Shown: one piece after another, positions 37,302-45,153 of the stretch | Position numbering within the stretch: position 1 is the stretch's first letter | How the letters are laid out: the number at the start of each line of letters is the position of its first letter | NCBI GenBank assembly: GCA_002504435.1 | Contig: DAQP01000043.1 | Coordinates: 30,949-94,948 of the forward strand | Reading direction: 5' to 3' | DNA from: Euryarchaeota archaeon UBA438 | GTDB taxonomy: Archaea > Thermoplasmatota > Poseidoniia > Poseidoniales > Thalassarchaeaceae | Length of the DNA stretch: 64,000 bases | Position numbers and translations under genes: made by a program | Notes under the pieces: model-generated | What the model was told of the DNA's origin: nothing | What the model saw: the letters and a program-made list of their open reading frames with translations, nothing else | Database searches by the model: none

Positions 37302-37619
37302 TTGAGCAGGACAGACAGGATAGCCAAGGCTGCCAGAAGGACCGCGCAGGAAGCCAGGGATGCCGCCTCCAAGCGTAGACAAGATGAGAAAAGGAAGAGG
37401 GCAAACAGCTCGATGGCCATTGAACCGCATCGCCATTGTGTGGTTTGCTGGTCGCCAATTGCAATGGAGAGTGATCCAGCAGTCTGCTCAGAGTCTGCAT
37501 GTATAGAGAAGAACGAGAAAAGGGAGGGCTCTAGAAAGAGGTTGACGATAATGATGTATCTTTTCCCTGGTATCGCAATCATACTGCTGATGCTGCAGTT
37601 GGCCGGAGGGGCCGTTTAA
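37302..37619 (+). CDS. Small Zn-ribbon membrane protein, DUF2116-like
   Basis: About 105 residues. The first 45 are very basic and helical (RRTAQEARDAASKRRQDEKRKR). Then comes HRHCVVCWSPI...AVCSESAC, a Cys4-type metal-binding knuckle, and the C-terminus is one membrane helix (MYLFPGIAIILLMLQLAGG). This basic/Zn-ribbon/TM layout resembles the archaeal DUF2116 family. The function is unknown; it may tether RNA or DNA to the membrane. No ATG precedes the domain: TTG at 37302, with AAGGGG about nine bases upstream, is the likely start, only 4 bp after pyrH. Confidence 0.65.
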   Translation: MSRTDRIAKAARRTAQEARDAASKRRQDEKRKRANSSMAIEPHRHCVVCWSPIAMESDPAVCSESACIEKNEKREGSRKRLTIMMYLFPGIAIILLMLQLAGGAV

Positions 37620-37639
37620 GTTTATTCTGAAGTGGTAAT

Positions 37640-38224
37640 ATGAACATGGTAAGGATTCTATCTGTGCTTCCCGGGGCCGTTGGTTCAGTGTGCGTATTAT
37701 TGGTCCTAGGCAGTCTTCTTGGGGTTGGTTTAGACGAGTCTCGGACTGATGTCCCAATAGTCCCCTGCACTGACGACTCTGTTGGGTGCCTAGTCGGCAT
37801 GACAACAGAAAACCTCGATGTTCCAACGTCATTCTTTCTCCTTGACATCCAACTTGAAATCCAGTGGGACGAACCCGATAGGAGTTGGATTGGGGTTGTT
37901 GATTCTAAATATGCAGAAAATTGCCCTCCTGATTCCAATGGCTTAACTTCGTGCACGTCTGAGGACTTCGAGTACGAAGCAGGAGGCCCGGACTCGGACG
38001 ACGGGGATTTCGAATTCACTTTGAAGCCCGGCAATTATCGCTTTGTTACGGCTGGGAAGGACGGGTCCACCCTCGATGAGCAGATTGTCACGATAAATAC
38101 TGAAGTTCACCTATCTTCATTTGTAGAAATTGTTCTTGCAGGCGTGGGAGTCATGTTACTGGCGGGTGCAGGTGAGATGGCTTTCCCTATCAAGAGCCTG
38201 TGGAAGAAGTTCAGGGACTCCTGA
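37640..38224 (+). CDS. Hypothetical membrane protein with extracellular Cys-containing domain
   Basis: The 194-residue protein has a hydrophobic segment at 8-28 (VLPGAVGSVCVLLVLGSLLGVG) and a second at about 160-180 (FVEIVLAGVGVMLLAGAG). They enclose an external domain of about 130 residues with four cysteines and an acidic beta-rich segment (GDFEFTLKPGNYRFVTAGKDG) resembling a small C-terminal carbohydrate-like or Ig-like fold. The short C-terminal tail is basic. I do not recognise a family. It follows the Zn-ribbon membrane protein by 20 bp and is probably cotranscribed. Confidence 0.6.
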   Translation: MNMVRILSVLPGAVGSVCVLLVLGSLLGVGLDESRTDVPIVPCTDDSVGCLVGMTTENLDVPTSFFLLDIQLEIQWDEPDRSWIGVVDSKYAENCPPDSNGLTSCTSEDFEYEAGGPDSDDGDFEFTLKPGNYRFVTAGKDGSTLDEQIVTINTEVHLSSFVEIVLAGVGVMLLAGAGEMAFPIKSLWKKFRDS

Positions 38225-38269
38225 CTTATACACAGTTTCCTTGAATAACTGAATCATAGTGGGGCACGC

Positions 38270-38389
38270 ATGGCCGCAGAGAAGTGCCCGGTATGCGGAT
38301 CCAAGATTGACGTGGGCGGCCTACCGGTTTCCATAGGCGGTTTCAATCTCTATTGCACCGTGTGCGGACACAACTGGCACGTAGAGTAG
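38270..38389 (+). CDS. Very small zinc-ribbon protein (39 residues)
   Basis: This short frame encodes MAAEKCPVCGSKIDVGGLPV and continues with one more CxxC (CTVCGHNWHVE). Two CxxC knuckles about 18 residues apart make a complete zinc ribbon. The stop lies directly against the end of the convergent NOG1-like gene with no base between. It is preceded by 45 bp of non-coding sequence after the membrane protein. Codon structure and the tightly packed ribbon make it very likely real. Similar mini-ribbons act as ribosome, RNA polymerase or metallochaperone accessories, but the function here is unknown. Confidence 0.7.
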   Translation: MAAEKCPVCGSKIDVGGLPVSIGGFNLYCTVCGHNWHVE

Positions 38390-39427
38390 TTACTCCAGAG
38401 TATCCTCTCTGGGCCAATTCTCTGGAAGATTTAGTGGGTCTAATACCTCGTCTGCTGCTATCATCTCCACCAGTATGGAGCGTAATTCCTCGACTCCTTC
38501 TCCACTCTCGGCGCTGACCATCAGAGTGGCCCCTTCCGGTGACGACTGATAGAGGTCTGACTTGCTGTGAACAACTAGTATTGGCCTCTCGGAAATAAGT
38601 CCCCTGACCTCTTGCAGTAGATGTTCCTGTTCCTCAATGGGTGTTGTTGCTGATTCCGTATGGTCAATGAGGAAGAGGAGCACGTCTCCCACATTCTCCA
38701 AGGCCGCAATGGCTTGCATCTCTATGCTGTTTCTTTCTGACATTGGACGGTCGAGAAGCCCCGGAGTGTCTACCATCTGGTACTTTCTCCTCCTGTGTGT
38801 GAAATGCCCCAAGTGCAACTGCTTAGTCGTAAAGGGGTACGCGGCGACCTCAGGCTCGCCGCTGGACAATGCCGTGATTAGGGCTGATTTTCCGACATTT
38901 GGCGAGCCGGCGACCACGATACATGGCTCCATGGAATCAATCGAGGGGAGTGCCCTCAATGTGTCGCGCGCAGCTCCAAGCCACTCTATCTCAGGGGAAA
39001 CCTGGTCTAGAATTGAGGAGAATCTTCCATAAGCGGCCCTTCTGGCTTGATGGAATCCATCAACGTCCCGAAGCCTCAGAATCTTCCTCTGGGTATCTCC
39101 TGCAATGGATCTGACTCTTTCGGCTGCCCACTGAATTGTCCCCAAACTCCTCCTATATTCATCATTACCTACGGCCGCATCCACTAATGCCTGATCAAAG
39201 GGCGAGAGGGCGTTCAGGCTAGGCCACAATTCCACATATGCAATCAACGTTGAGTCGATGACGGAAGCTGCTGACTGCACCATCTTGTTCATCTGCTTAC
39301 GGACCCTATGGTACTTGTCTGGATCCTCTACAGTGTCGGGTTGCTTGCTGGCGCGTCTAAACGCCTTATCCAGAATCTCATCGGTCCTGAGGACGGTTGG
39401 AATCCTGCGCCACTCTACCGATGCCAT
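38390..39427 (-). CDS. NOG1-like GTPase (Obg/HflX superfamily)
   Basis: About 345 residues. An N-terminal helical domain (residues 1-155) precedes the G domain with G1 GSPNVGKSA, G3 DTPGLLDRP and G4 HSKSDL. The G2 region (PFTTKQLHLGH) resembles the PFTT...GH switch of NOG1/Obg proteins. NOG1 homologues assist assembly of the large ribosomal subunit, which is the likely role. The ATG at 39427 is preferred over a farther one at 39457. It ends against the mini zinc-ribbon gene, with no gap. Confidence 0.87.
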   Translation of the reverse strand: MASVEWRRIPTVLRTDEILDKAFRRASKQPDTVEDPDKYHRVRKQMNKMVQSAASVIDSTLIAYVELWPSLNALSPFDQALVDAAVGNDEYRRSLGTIQWAAERVRSIAGDTQRKILRLRDVDGFHQARRAAYGRFSSILDQVSPEIEWLGAARDTLRALPSIDSMEPCIVVAGSPNVGKSALITALSSGEPEVAAYPFTTKQLHLGHFTHRRRKYQMVDTPGLLDRPMSERNSIEMQAIAALENVGDVLLFLIDHTESATTPIEEQEHLLQEVRGLISERPILVVHSKSDLYQSSPEGATLMVSAESGEGVEELRSILVEMIAADEVLDPLNLPENWPREDTLE

Positions 39428-39537
39428 GTCACCCCTCGGCCGCTTCGCGGTAACCATCCCTCTTCAAGTGAGCAGTTCGCATTATTATTCAATAATCGAA
39501 ACACACCCCTTTTCTATGACATACCCTACGGAGGGGC

Positions 39538-39990
39538 ATGCCAGACATTGAAGGAGGAGGCATGGAGAGCAGTCTGCCAGATTGGGCTCGAAAAATTCAC
39601 GAAGCCCACGGTTCGCCTTCTTTGGATGAACTTCAGGATGTTTTCCATGGTCCTCTTTCTGAAAGGAGGGCGGGTCTGAGGAAGGATGATCTCCTAGAGA
39701 TATTGATTGATTACCGCGCTCTTCCCAAGGGCTCCGATAACTGGGTCAGAGGAATGTTACTAGGGACAACCAGGAATGCTGTAGAAATTATGGATGAGGA
39801 GGGTTCCTTCAGATCCATAGCCAGAGATGTGATTGTAGAAGTTCGACTACTCGCACACATGAGGCTTCCTTACCTTGAGGACAAGGAGATGATGAAATTC
39901 GAGAAGGAAGATATGCGACGTCGTTCCGTGATGCAGGAGAAAGCCGAACAGATGGCTGATGGAAGACAAGACACCAATCTGTGGGGATGA
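39538..39990 (+). CDS. Conserved-looking hypothetical, possible Sm-like barrel segment
   Basis: The 150-residue, probably cytosolic protein has no signal or membrane helix. Residues about 60-105 (VRGMLLGTTRNAVEIMDEEG...SIARDVIVEVRLL) have the alternating pattern of a small beta-barrel such as an Sm-like fold, flanked by charged helices (EDMRRRSVMQEKAEQM). I cannot assign a family. GGAGGGG just before the ATG is consistent with initiation. Its stop overlaps the pterin dehydratase start (ATGA), so the two are translationally coupled. An ATG at 39562 is an alternative start. Confidence 0.55.
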   Translation: MPDIEGGGMESSLPDWARKIHEAHGSPSLDELQDVFHGPLSERRAGLRKDDLLEILIDYRALPKGSDNWVRGMLLGTTRNAVEIMDEEGSFRSIARDVIVEVRLLAHMRLPYLEDKEMMKFEKEDMRRRSVMQEKAEQMADGRQDTNLWG

Positions 39991-40325
39991 CTATGGAAGA
40001 CCTTGCTGACAAGAGATGCTTGGCCTGCGAGGGTGGGCAGCCACCCCTCACGGAGGAGCAGATTTCCGAACTTTTGCCGGGACTGAGTCAGGACTGGAAG
40101 GTTATCGAAAACCACCATCTTCGGAGAGAGTGGGGCTTTTCTGACTTTGCTTCTGCCCTAGAATTCGTAAATCTGGCCGGAGGGATTTGCGAGGACGAGG
40201 GGCATCATGCGGACTTCGAAGTCGGCTGGGGTAGGGTGAAGGCGGAGATTTGGACTCACAAGATTGATGGCCTAACAGAGTCCGATTTCTACCTGGCTGC
40301 AAAGTTCGATAGAATCGAGCGGTGA
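39987..40325 (+). CDS. Pterin-4a-carbinolamine dehydratase-like protein
   Basis: About 112 residues. The C-terminal 85 residues match the PCD/DCoH fold: LTEEQISELLPGLSQDWKV, REWGFSDFASALEFVNLAGGICEDEGHHADFEVGWGRVKAEIWTHKIDGLT, with the conserved EGHHADF pattern providing the histidine pair. PCD dehydrates 4a-hydroxy-tetrahydropterin. In prokaryotes without aromatic-amino-acid hydroxylase it may act in pterin or Mo-cofactor metabolism. A short N-terminal addition (LADKRCLACEGGQPP) with CxxC might bind metal. It is coupled to the preceding gene through the ATGA overlap. Folate/pterin enzymes also occur at 21843-23010 and 53093. Confidence 0.85.
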   Translation: MTMEDLADKRCLACEGGQPPLTEEQISELLPGLSQDWKVIENHHLRREWGFSDFASALEFVNLAGGICEDEGHHADFEVGWGRVKAEIWTHKIDGLTESDFYLAAKFDRIER

Positions 40326-40330
40326 TTTGA

Positions 40331-40897
40331 ATGAGCCATGTCCAGGACACAATTACCTCCAGGAGAACCATATACAGGTACAGCAGTAAGGAAGTCGATC
40401 CTGAATTCCTGGAGATGGGTTTTGAGGCGGCGAGGAATGCGCCGTGTCACAAGAATACTCATCCATGGAAATTCTACGTGATGGGAGGGGACTCCAGGAA
40501 GGCGCTAATCCCTGAAATTGAGAAGCTAGCCGCAAAGAAGTGCAAAGAAGGAGAGGATTCGACTGAAGCAGTAAATAGGGCGATCAGTAAGATTTTGTCC
40601 CCACCAGTACTAATTTGCGTTACGACGGCATTGAGCCCCGATGACAGCTTTAGGGAAGAGGAGGACTACGCTGCTACCGTCTGTGCAACACACAATATGA
40701 TCCTATCATTATGGGGGAATGGGATAGGTTCCCAATGGAGCACAGGAGCGATTACTCGTTCTGATCTCGCATATTCAACAATAGGGGCCACTAGGGGCGA
40801 AGAGAGGATAATAGGATTCATCAAAATAGGGTACCCTGAGGAAATACCCTCAAAGAGCAAGAAGGTCATTGAAGAAATCAGGTCCTACCTTCCTTAA
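40331..40897 (+). CDS. Nitroreductase-family flavoprotein
   Basis: The 188-residue single-domain protein has the nitroreductase opening (ITSRRTIYRYSSKEVDPE, FMN-phosphate Arg region), AARNAPCHKNTHPWKFYV and the C-terminal RIIGFIKIGYPEE. These FMN enzymes use NAD(P)H to reduce nitro groups, quinones or flavins. It lacks any sign of a membrane segment. It follows the pterin dehydratase by 5 bp, so it belongs to the same small operon. The exact substrate cannot be inferred. Confidence 0.87.
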   Translation: MSHVQDTITSRRTIYRYSSKEVDPEFLEMGFEAARNAPCHKNTHPWKFYVMGGDSRKALIPEIEKLAAKKCKEGEDSTEAVNRAISKILSPPVLICVTTALSPDDSFREEEDYAATVCATHNMILSLWGNGIGSQWSTGAITRSDLAYSTIGATRGEERIIGFIKIGYPEEIPSKSKKVIEEIRSYLP

Positions 40898-40931
40898 TCA
40901 TAAAAGGAGAAAATTTGTCGTGGTGAGAAAT

Positions 40932-41963
40932 ATGAGAAAGGTTGTCTATCCAAGAACAGGGGGGGTTGACTCTATCGAGATAATTGAGTGTCCAGAACCC
41001 GTTCCAGGGCCCAATCAAGTTAGAGTGGGGGTGCATAGGGCTGGCATTAACTTCGCTGATCTAATGATGAGGCAGGGGCTATATGGATCAAATCCGGACC
41101 CGCCGTTCACGCCGGGCTATGAGGCCTCAGGCGAGATCTTGGAAATAGGTAGTGAAGTTAGCTCCCTGTCTTGCGGGGACAGGGTTCTCGCTATGACTGG
41201 TTTTGGGGGTTACTCTGAGCAGGTAGTTCTTGATTCGAACAGGGTGATCAAGCTACCGGACTCGGTGACTTACGATCAAGCAGCTGCAATCCCTGTTACT
41301 TACGGTACTGCCTTCCACATGCTTGTACACCTGGGTCGAATTGCCGAAGGAGACACAGTGCTGGTCCACCACGCTGCAGGAGGTGTTGGAACGGCGGTCG
41401 CACAGATATGCAAATCCTACGGGGCTTCATTGGTGATAGGTACCGCTTCCAAGCCAAAGAAGGAATTTGTGGAGTCAATGGGTGTCAAATTTGTTGACAG
41501 TGGCTCGGAGGACTTCGTCAGTGTCTGCAAGGAATTGACTGACGGCAAGGGAGTTCACCACGCTTTGGACCCAGTGGGGGGGAACAACCTGATGAAATCA
41601 TACAAGGCCCTGAGGAGAGGTGGGAAGTTGTATTTCTTCGGTGCGTCTAATGCCGTAAAGGGCGACAAGCGATCTGTCATTTCTGCTCTGAGAATGTGGA
41701 GGAATACTCCCAGTTTCGACCCACTAAAGATGATGAGCAGCAACAAAGCCGTTTTCGGAGTCCACATGGGACTCCTAGATGACGAGTCAATTTTCAAGGG
41801 GCATCTCTCGACACTTTCCGAAATGTTGCTAAATCGGCAGATCGATCCAATTATCGACTCAGTTTGGAGATTCGAAGATGTTGCAAAGGCGCAAATGCAC
41901 ATGCATGAACGTAGGAATCGCGGAAAGATTCTCCTAGACTTCTCCCCGAGTTCTAGAGCCTGA
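40932..41963 (+). CDS. Zn-independent MDR-family quinone oxidoreductase/alcohol dehydrogenase-like protein
   Basis: About 343 residues. The GroES-like N-terminal domain (VGVHRAGINFADLMMRQGLYG, PFTPGYEASGEILEIG) is followed by a Rossmann domain with HHAAGGVGTAVAQIC for NADPH. Zn ligands of true alcohol dehydrogenases are absent, so a quinone oxidoreductase/VAT-1-like role is most likely. The ATG at 40932 is chosen over an overlapping upstream start at 40869. The gene ends 11 bp inside the end of the convergent aIF2-beta gene. Confidence 0.85.
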   Translation: MRKVVYPRTGGVDSIEIIECPEPVPGPNQVRVGVHRAGINFADLMMRQGLYGSNPDPPFTPGYEASGEILEIGSEVSSLSCGDRVLAMTGFGGYSEQVVLDSNRVIKLPDSVTYDQAAAIPVTYGTAFHMLVHLGRIAEGDTVLVHHAAGGVGTAVAQICKSYGASLVIGTASKPKKEFVESMGVKFVDSGSEDFVSVCKELTDGKGVHHALDPVGGNNLMKSYKALRRGGKLYFFGASNAVKGDKRSVISALRMWRNTPSFDPLKMMSSNKAVFGVHMGLLDDESIFKGHLSTLSEMLLNRQIDPIIDSVWRFEDVAKAQMHMHERRNRGKILLDFSPSSRA

Positions 41964-42363
41964 CTGGCCTAGTGGCACCACACGCTTGGCACTTTAACAG
42001 AGTTGTTCGATCCTCTTTGATGAACCTTGTATCTGGTGCTTTGCACTGATTACATAGGATGTAGGTCTTGACATAACTGACTAGTTTCTCCTTAATCCTC
42101 TTTGGTGGTACCCGGCCCTTGAGCATGATTCGCGATTGCTCCCTGGTGCCAGAAGTTCCTAATTCATTCAGCAGAAACTGATAGACGTGATTTGAGTCCC
42201 TGTCCATGGCATCCACGACATCGGAGAAATTTCGAAGAATGGTCTGGCTACCCTCGATCATGATTTCTGGTTCTGGCATTGTCCAACGTGATCTCTGGCT
42301 GAGTCCCTCGGGTATTCTGTCTCGTGCCCGGTCCAGAAGCTCCTCGTAGTCGAAACCCGTCAT
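41953..42363 (-). CDS. Translation initiation factor aIF2 subunit beta
   Basis: The 136-residue factor is part of the aIF2 heterotrimer that delivers initiator tRNA to the small ribosomal subunit. It has the N-terminal helix, the central alpha-beta domain (NHVYQFLLNELGTSG...GRVPPKRIKEKLVSYV) and a C-terminal zinc ribbon with CNQC and CQAC. It starts at the ATG at 42363, opposite the dUTPase start, leaving a 90-bp divergent gap. An earlier GTG at 42393 exists. It is a clear archaeal marker. Confidence 0.93.
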   Translation of the reverse strand: MTGFDYEELLDRARDRIPEGLSQRSRWTMPEPEIMIEGSQTILRNFSDVVDAMDRDSNHVYQFLLNELGTSGTREQSRIMLKGRVPPKRIKEKLVSYVKTYILCNQCKAPDTRFIKEDRTTLLKCQACGATRPVRL

Positions 42364-42452
42364 TGAATCGCCGAAGCTTGGGTCCCTTTTCACCTCACCG
42401 GAGGGACTCTCGCTCAGGCAAGGTCAAAGTGAGGGTGCCTGTTGGGGATGAC

Positions 42453-42902
42453 ATGGGTGGGGCATTGGAGGTCAAAGTAGCTAGGACCGAAGAAGGAGCG
42501 AGGCTTCCTACCATGGGTAGCGAACACGCTGCCGGCTGGGATCTTTACGCCCTTGAAGACTCAGTTGTGCCTTTCAGGAAGAGTGTGAAATTGCGGACCG
42601 GCCTGAAGGTGGCAATTCCGGTTGGATTCGAAGGGCAAGTAAGGGCACGCTCATCTTTGGGGTCAAAAGGATTGATCCTCCCCCATAGCATAGGCACGAT
42701 TGATGCGGACTACAGGGGAGAGCTATTCGTACTCATGACATGGATCGGAGAAGGGGATTCCTATACGGTTAGGGCGGGCGAGAGGATTGCTCAATTGCTC
42801 ATTTCTCCGATTCCGGAGATCACGTTCAGAGAAGTTGAGGAAAGTGGACTCGGTGAGACCGAAAGAGGCGAGGGCGGATTCGGCAGTACCGGTCGTTTCT
42901 AA
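42453..42902 (+). CDS. dut: dUTP diphosphatase (trimeric dUTPase family)
   Basis: The 149-residue protein hydrolyses dUTP to dUMP, keeping uracil out of DNA and supplying thymidylate synthesis. The five motifs are visible: AAGWDLYA (26-33), RSSLGSKG (66-73), GTIDADYRGE (81-90), RIAQLL and the C-terminal RGEGGFGSTG lid. The start is the ATG at 42453; a longer frame reads back into the divergent aIF2-beta region and is rejected. It is followed by gfcR with about 70 bp between them. Confidence 0.93.
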   Translation: MGGALEVKVARTEEGARLPTMGSEHAAGWDLYALEDSVVPFRKSVKLRTGLKVAIPVGFEGQVRARSSLGSKGLILPHSIGTIDADYRGELFVLMTWIGEGDSYTVRAGERIAQLLISPIPEITFREVEESGLGETERGEGGFGSTGRF

Positions 42903-42975
42903 TTCCAATATAACCAACGTTTTCCCATATTCTATTCTCAATAGGTTCATAGCAACCGTAGTGGGGGAAAGGGCG

Positions 42976-43557
42976 ATGACGAGCAGTGTCGACGAATTAC
43001 GGGCCAAAGTCGAGCAATATCGCTCAGATGGGCTCAACACCCAACAGATAGCGGATGAGATGTCCCTTTCGCAGACTACAATCAAATGGCTCTCCTCAGG
43101 GGGAGTCGGGTCCGACGATCGCCCCCAAGACATCAGAGTTGGATGGAGATCGATAGCCGTCAAGGCTGGAAGAATTGAGGCCATATCATACGTTTTCTGC
43201 GATATTATTGAGGAAGAGATAGGCGAAGATGTTGACACCGTAGTTGGAATCAGTATCAACGGTATCGCTTTCGCACAAGCGGTCGGGGGGCAATTAGACC
43301 TAGACATCGCCATCAGCCGTAGCATCAGTGACGATGGAGGTGGGCACATCTCAGAGGTGTTTGCGGATGTTGAAGGCAAGCGATGTGTCGTCGTTGACGA
43401 CGTCCTATCTGGGGGAACAACCATGACCAAGACTGTGAACAACCTAAGGGCGGCAGGAGCTGACGTTAAGCTCTGTTTGGTCCTTGCAAACAAGTCGCAC
43501 AGGAATGAGGTAGAAGGGGTACCTCTCAGAGGCCTTGTCAGAGTGGTGACCGTCTGA
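42976..43557 (+). CDS. GfcR-type transcriptional regulator (HTH plus PRTase domain)
   Basis: About 193 residues. An N-terminal helix-turn-helix (VDELRAKVEQYRSDGLNTQQIADEMSLSQTTIKWL) is fused to a PRPP-binding phosphoribosyltransferase-like domain with VVVDDVLSGGTTMTKT and TVVGISINGIAFA. This matches the archaeal GfcR/PyrE-like regulators, which sense nucleotide or PRPP metabolites. It lies between dUTPase and lysS and may control pyrimidine genes. The upstream spacer has a TATA-like AATATAACC (42907-42915). The ATG at 42976 is preferred to a start inside dUTPase. It ends 9 bp before lysS. Confidence 0.87.
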   Translation: MTSSVDELRAKVEQYRSDGLNTQQIADEMSLSQTTIKWLSSGGVGSDDRPQDIRVGWRSIAVKAGRIEAISYVFCDIIEEEIGEDVDTVVGISINGIAFAQAVGGQLDLDIAISRSISDDGGGHISEVFADVEGKRCVVVDDVLSGGTTMTKTVNNLRAAGADVKLCLVLANKSHRNEVEGVPLRGLVRVVTV

Positions 43558-43566
43558 GGAAGAGGG

Positions 43567-45141
43567 ATGCACTGGGCAGACTTTGCAGCACGGAAGCTCT
43601 CCGAACGAGAGGGGCCACAAGTAGTGGTATCCGGCATTACCCCCTCTGGAGAATTTCACATTGGGCACCTCAGGGAGATTCTATCTGCAGAGATGATTCA
43701 TAGAGCCTGCCTGGACTTTGGTCTCGAATCTCGATATGTTTTCATTGTCGACTCGATGGATCCCCTTCGTAGGGTCTATGACTTCCTTTCCCCCTCTTAC
43801 GAATCCTACATTGGTGTGCCATTGGCGAATATCCCGGCCCCCGGGGATGATGGAGAGCCCAATCCAGAAGGAGGCAGTTATGCCGAATTCTTCCTTCGCC
43901 CTTTCCTTGAAGCACTCAAGCAAATTGGGGTCGAGCCTGAAGTAATAATGAATCATGAGACTTACCAAAACGGCGAATTTGCGGAAATGATTGATCTTGC
44001 AATAACGAATAGGGAAGAGATTAACGGAATCATAGAGTCGGTCTCTGGCAGGGAGCTTCCCGAGGACTGGTTCCCATACAGTCCAATCGGTTCGAACGGT
44101 AGCCTGGACGGAGTCAAAGTGACGGGATACGATAGACCATTCGTCCACTGGATAGACGGACAGGGGGTCGAAGGGAAATCAGACATCAGACTAGCTGAGG
44201 GGAAGATGCCCTGGAGGATAGATTGGGCGGCAAGATGGGCGATACATGGCGTAACTTGTGAGCCGGCGGGCAAGGACCATGGCGCTGCGGGAGGTAGCTA
44301 TGACACGGGAATACCGATTTGCAAACTTCTGGGCGGAAACCCCCCTGAAAAGATGGTCTATGAGTGGATTCAGCTCAAAGGGATGGGGCCAATGTCAAGT
44401 TCTTCTGGAGTGACCATAGGCCCGATGGAAGCACTTTCCATAGTTCCTCCAGAAATTCTTCGATATGTCATTGCTAGAAGCAAAATGAATCGTCACATTG
44501 AGTTCGACACTGGGGCAATGATGTTTCTTACAGCGGATGAATACGAACGTCTAGTTTCCAATCCCCCCAATGAAGAAGAGGGAATGAGCAAGAGGAAGAG
44601 GATCTCAGTAGAGACTCGCAGGGGTGCGATGAGGCTTAGCCAGGTTTCTCGGGACTCGGATCCTTCTGACTCAGTTGGAGGCGTTTCATTCAGGCATCTC
44701 TCAATGCTAGCCCAGATAAAGTCGGACGACGACAGTGTCTGGAGTTCACTGAGGAGAAGTGGGCATCTTTCAGATGAGCCGGGCACTTCATTGAGAAGTA
44801 GGCTGGAGAAGATGAGGAGCTGGATAGGCGGGGACCATTTTCCTGAGGGGTCAAGGATCGTCATCCAGAGCGAGGTAGGAGAGGAAGCAAGGTCCCAAAT
44901 CGACGAAGAATCGCGTTCCTTCCTTGAATTGCTAGCTCGGAGGCTTGAGTCTTGCAACTGGGATGAGGATTCGATTAGTGAAACGGTCCGTTCATCTGCA
45001 TCTGATTCGGGCCTTAGTAACAGGCAAGCGTACGTATCGCTATACCTAGTAATACTTGGAAGGGACTATGGTCCGAGAATCAGTTCCCTGATGGCCGAGA
45101 TGGATAGAGATTCTCTAATTGGGGTCGTTTCTAACATCTGA
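43567..45141 (+). CDS. lysS: Class I lysyl-tRNA synthetase
   Basis: The 524-residue enzyme has the archaeal class I LysRS pattern: HIGHLREI (31-38), the long SSS-rich KMSKS-equivalent loop (GPMSSSSGVTIGP), DGQGVEGKSDIRLAEGKMPWRIDW and a helical C-terminal anticodon domain. Class I LysRS is common in archaea and rare elsewhere. It starts 9 bp after gfcR with GAGG in the gap, and is followed 12 bp later by the DUF2071 gene, so it sits in a dense plus-strand run. Confidence 0.93.
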   Translation: MHWADFAARKLSEREGPQVVVSGITPSGEFHIGHLREILSAEMIHRACLDFGLESRYVFIVDSMDPLRRVYDFLSPSYESYIGVPLANIPAPGDDGEPNPEGGSYAEFFLRPFLEALKQIGVEPEVIMNHETYQNGEFAEMIDLAITNREEINGIIESVSGRELPEDWFPYSPIGSNGSLDGVKVTGYDRPFVHWIDGQGVEGKSDIRLAEGKMPWRIDWAARWAIHGVTCEPAGKDHGAAGGSYDTGIPICKLLGGNPPEKMVYEWIQLKGMGPMSSSSGVTIGPMEALSIVPPEILRYVIARSKMNRHIEFDTGAMMFLTADEYERLVSNPPNEEEGMSKRKRISVETRRGAMRLSQVSRDSDPSDSVGGVSFRHLSMLAQIKSDDDSVWSSLRRSGHLSDEPGTSLRSRLEKMRSWIGGDHFPEGSRIVIQSEVGEEARSQIDEESRSFLELLARRLESCNWDEDSISETVRSSASDSGLSNRQAYVSLYLVILGRDYGPRISSLMAEMDRDSLIGVVSNI

Positions 45142-45153
45142 AGGGGTGTATTG

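Noticed and set aside
44370..44430. Loss of both lysines in the KMSKS-like loop of LysRS (reads PMSSSSG)
   Set aside because: Class I LysRS carries an SSS-rich variant of this loop, and I cannot tell from memory that the missing lysines are abnormal for the class.
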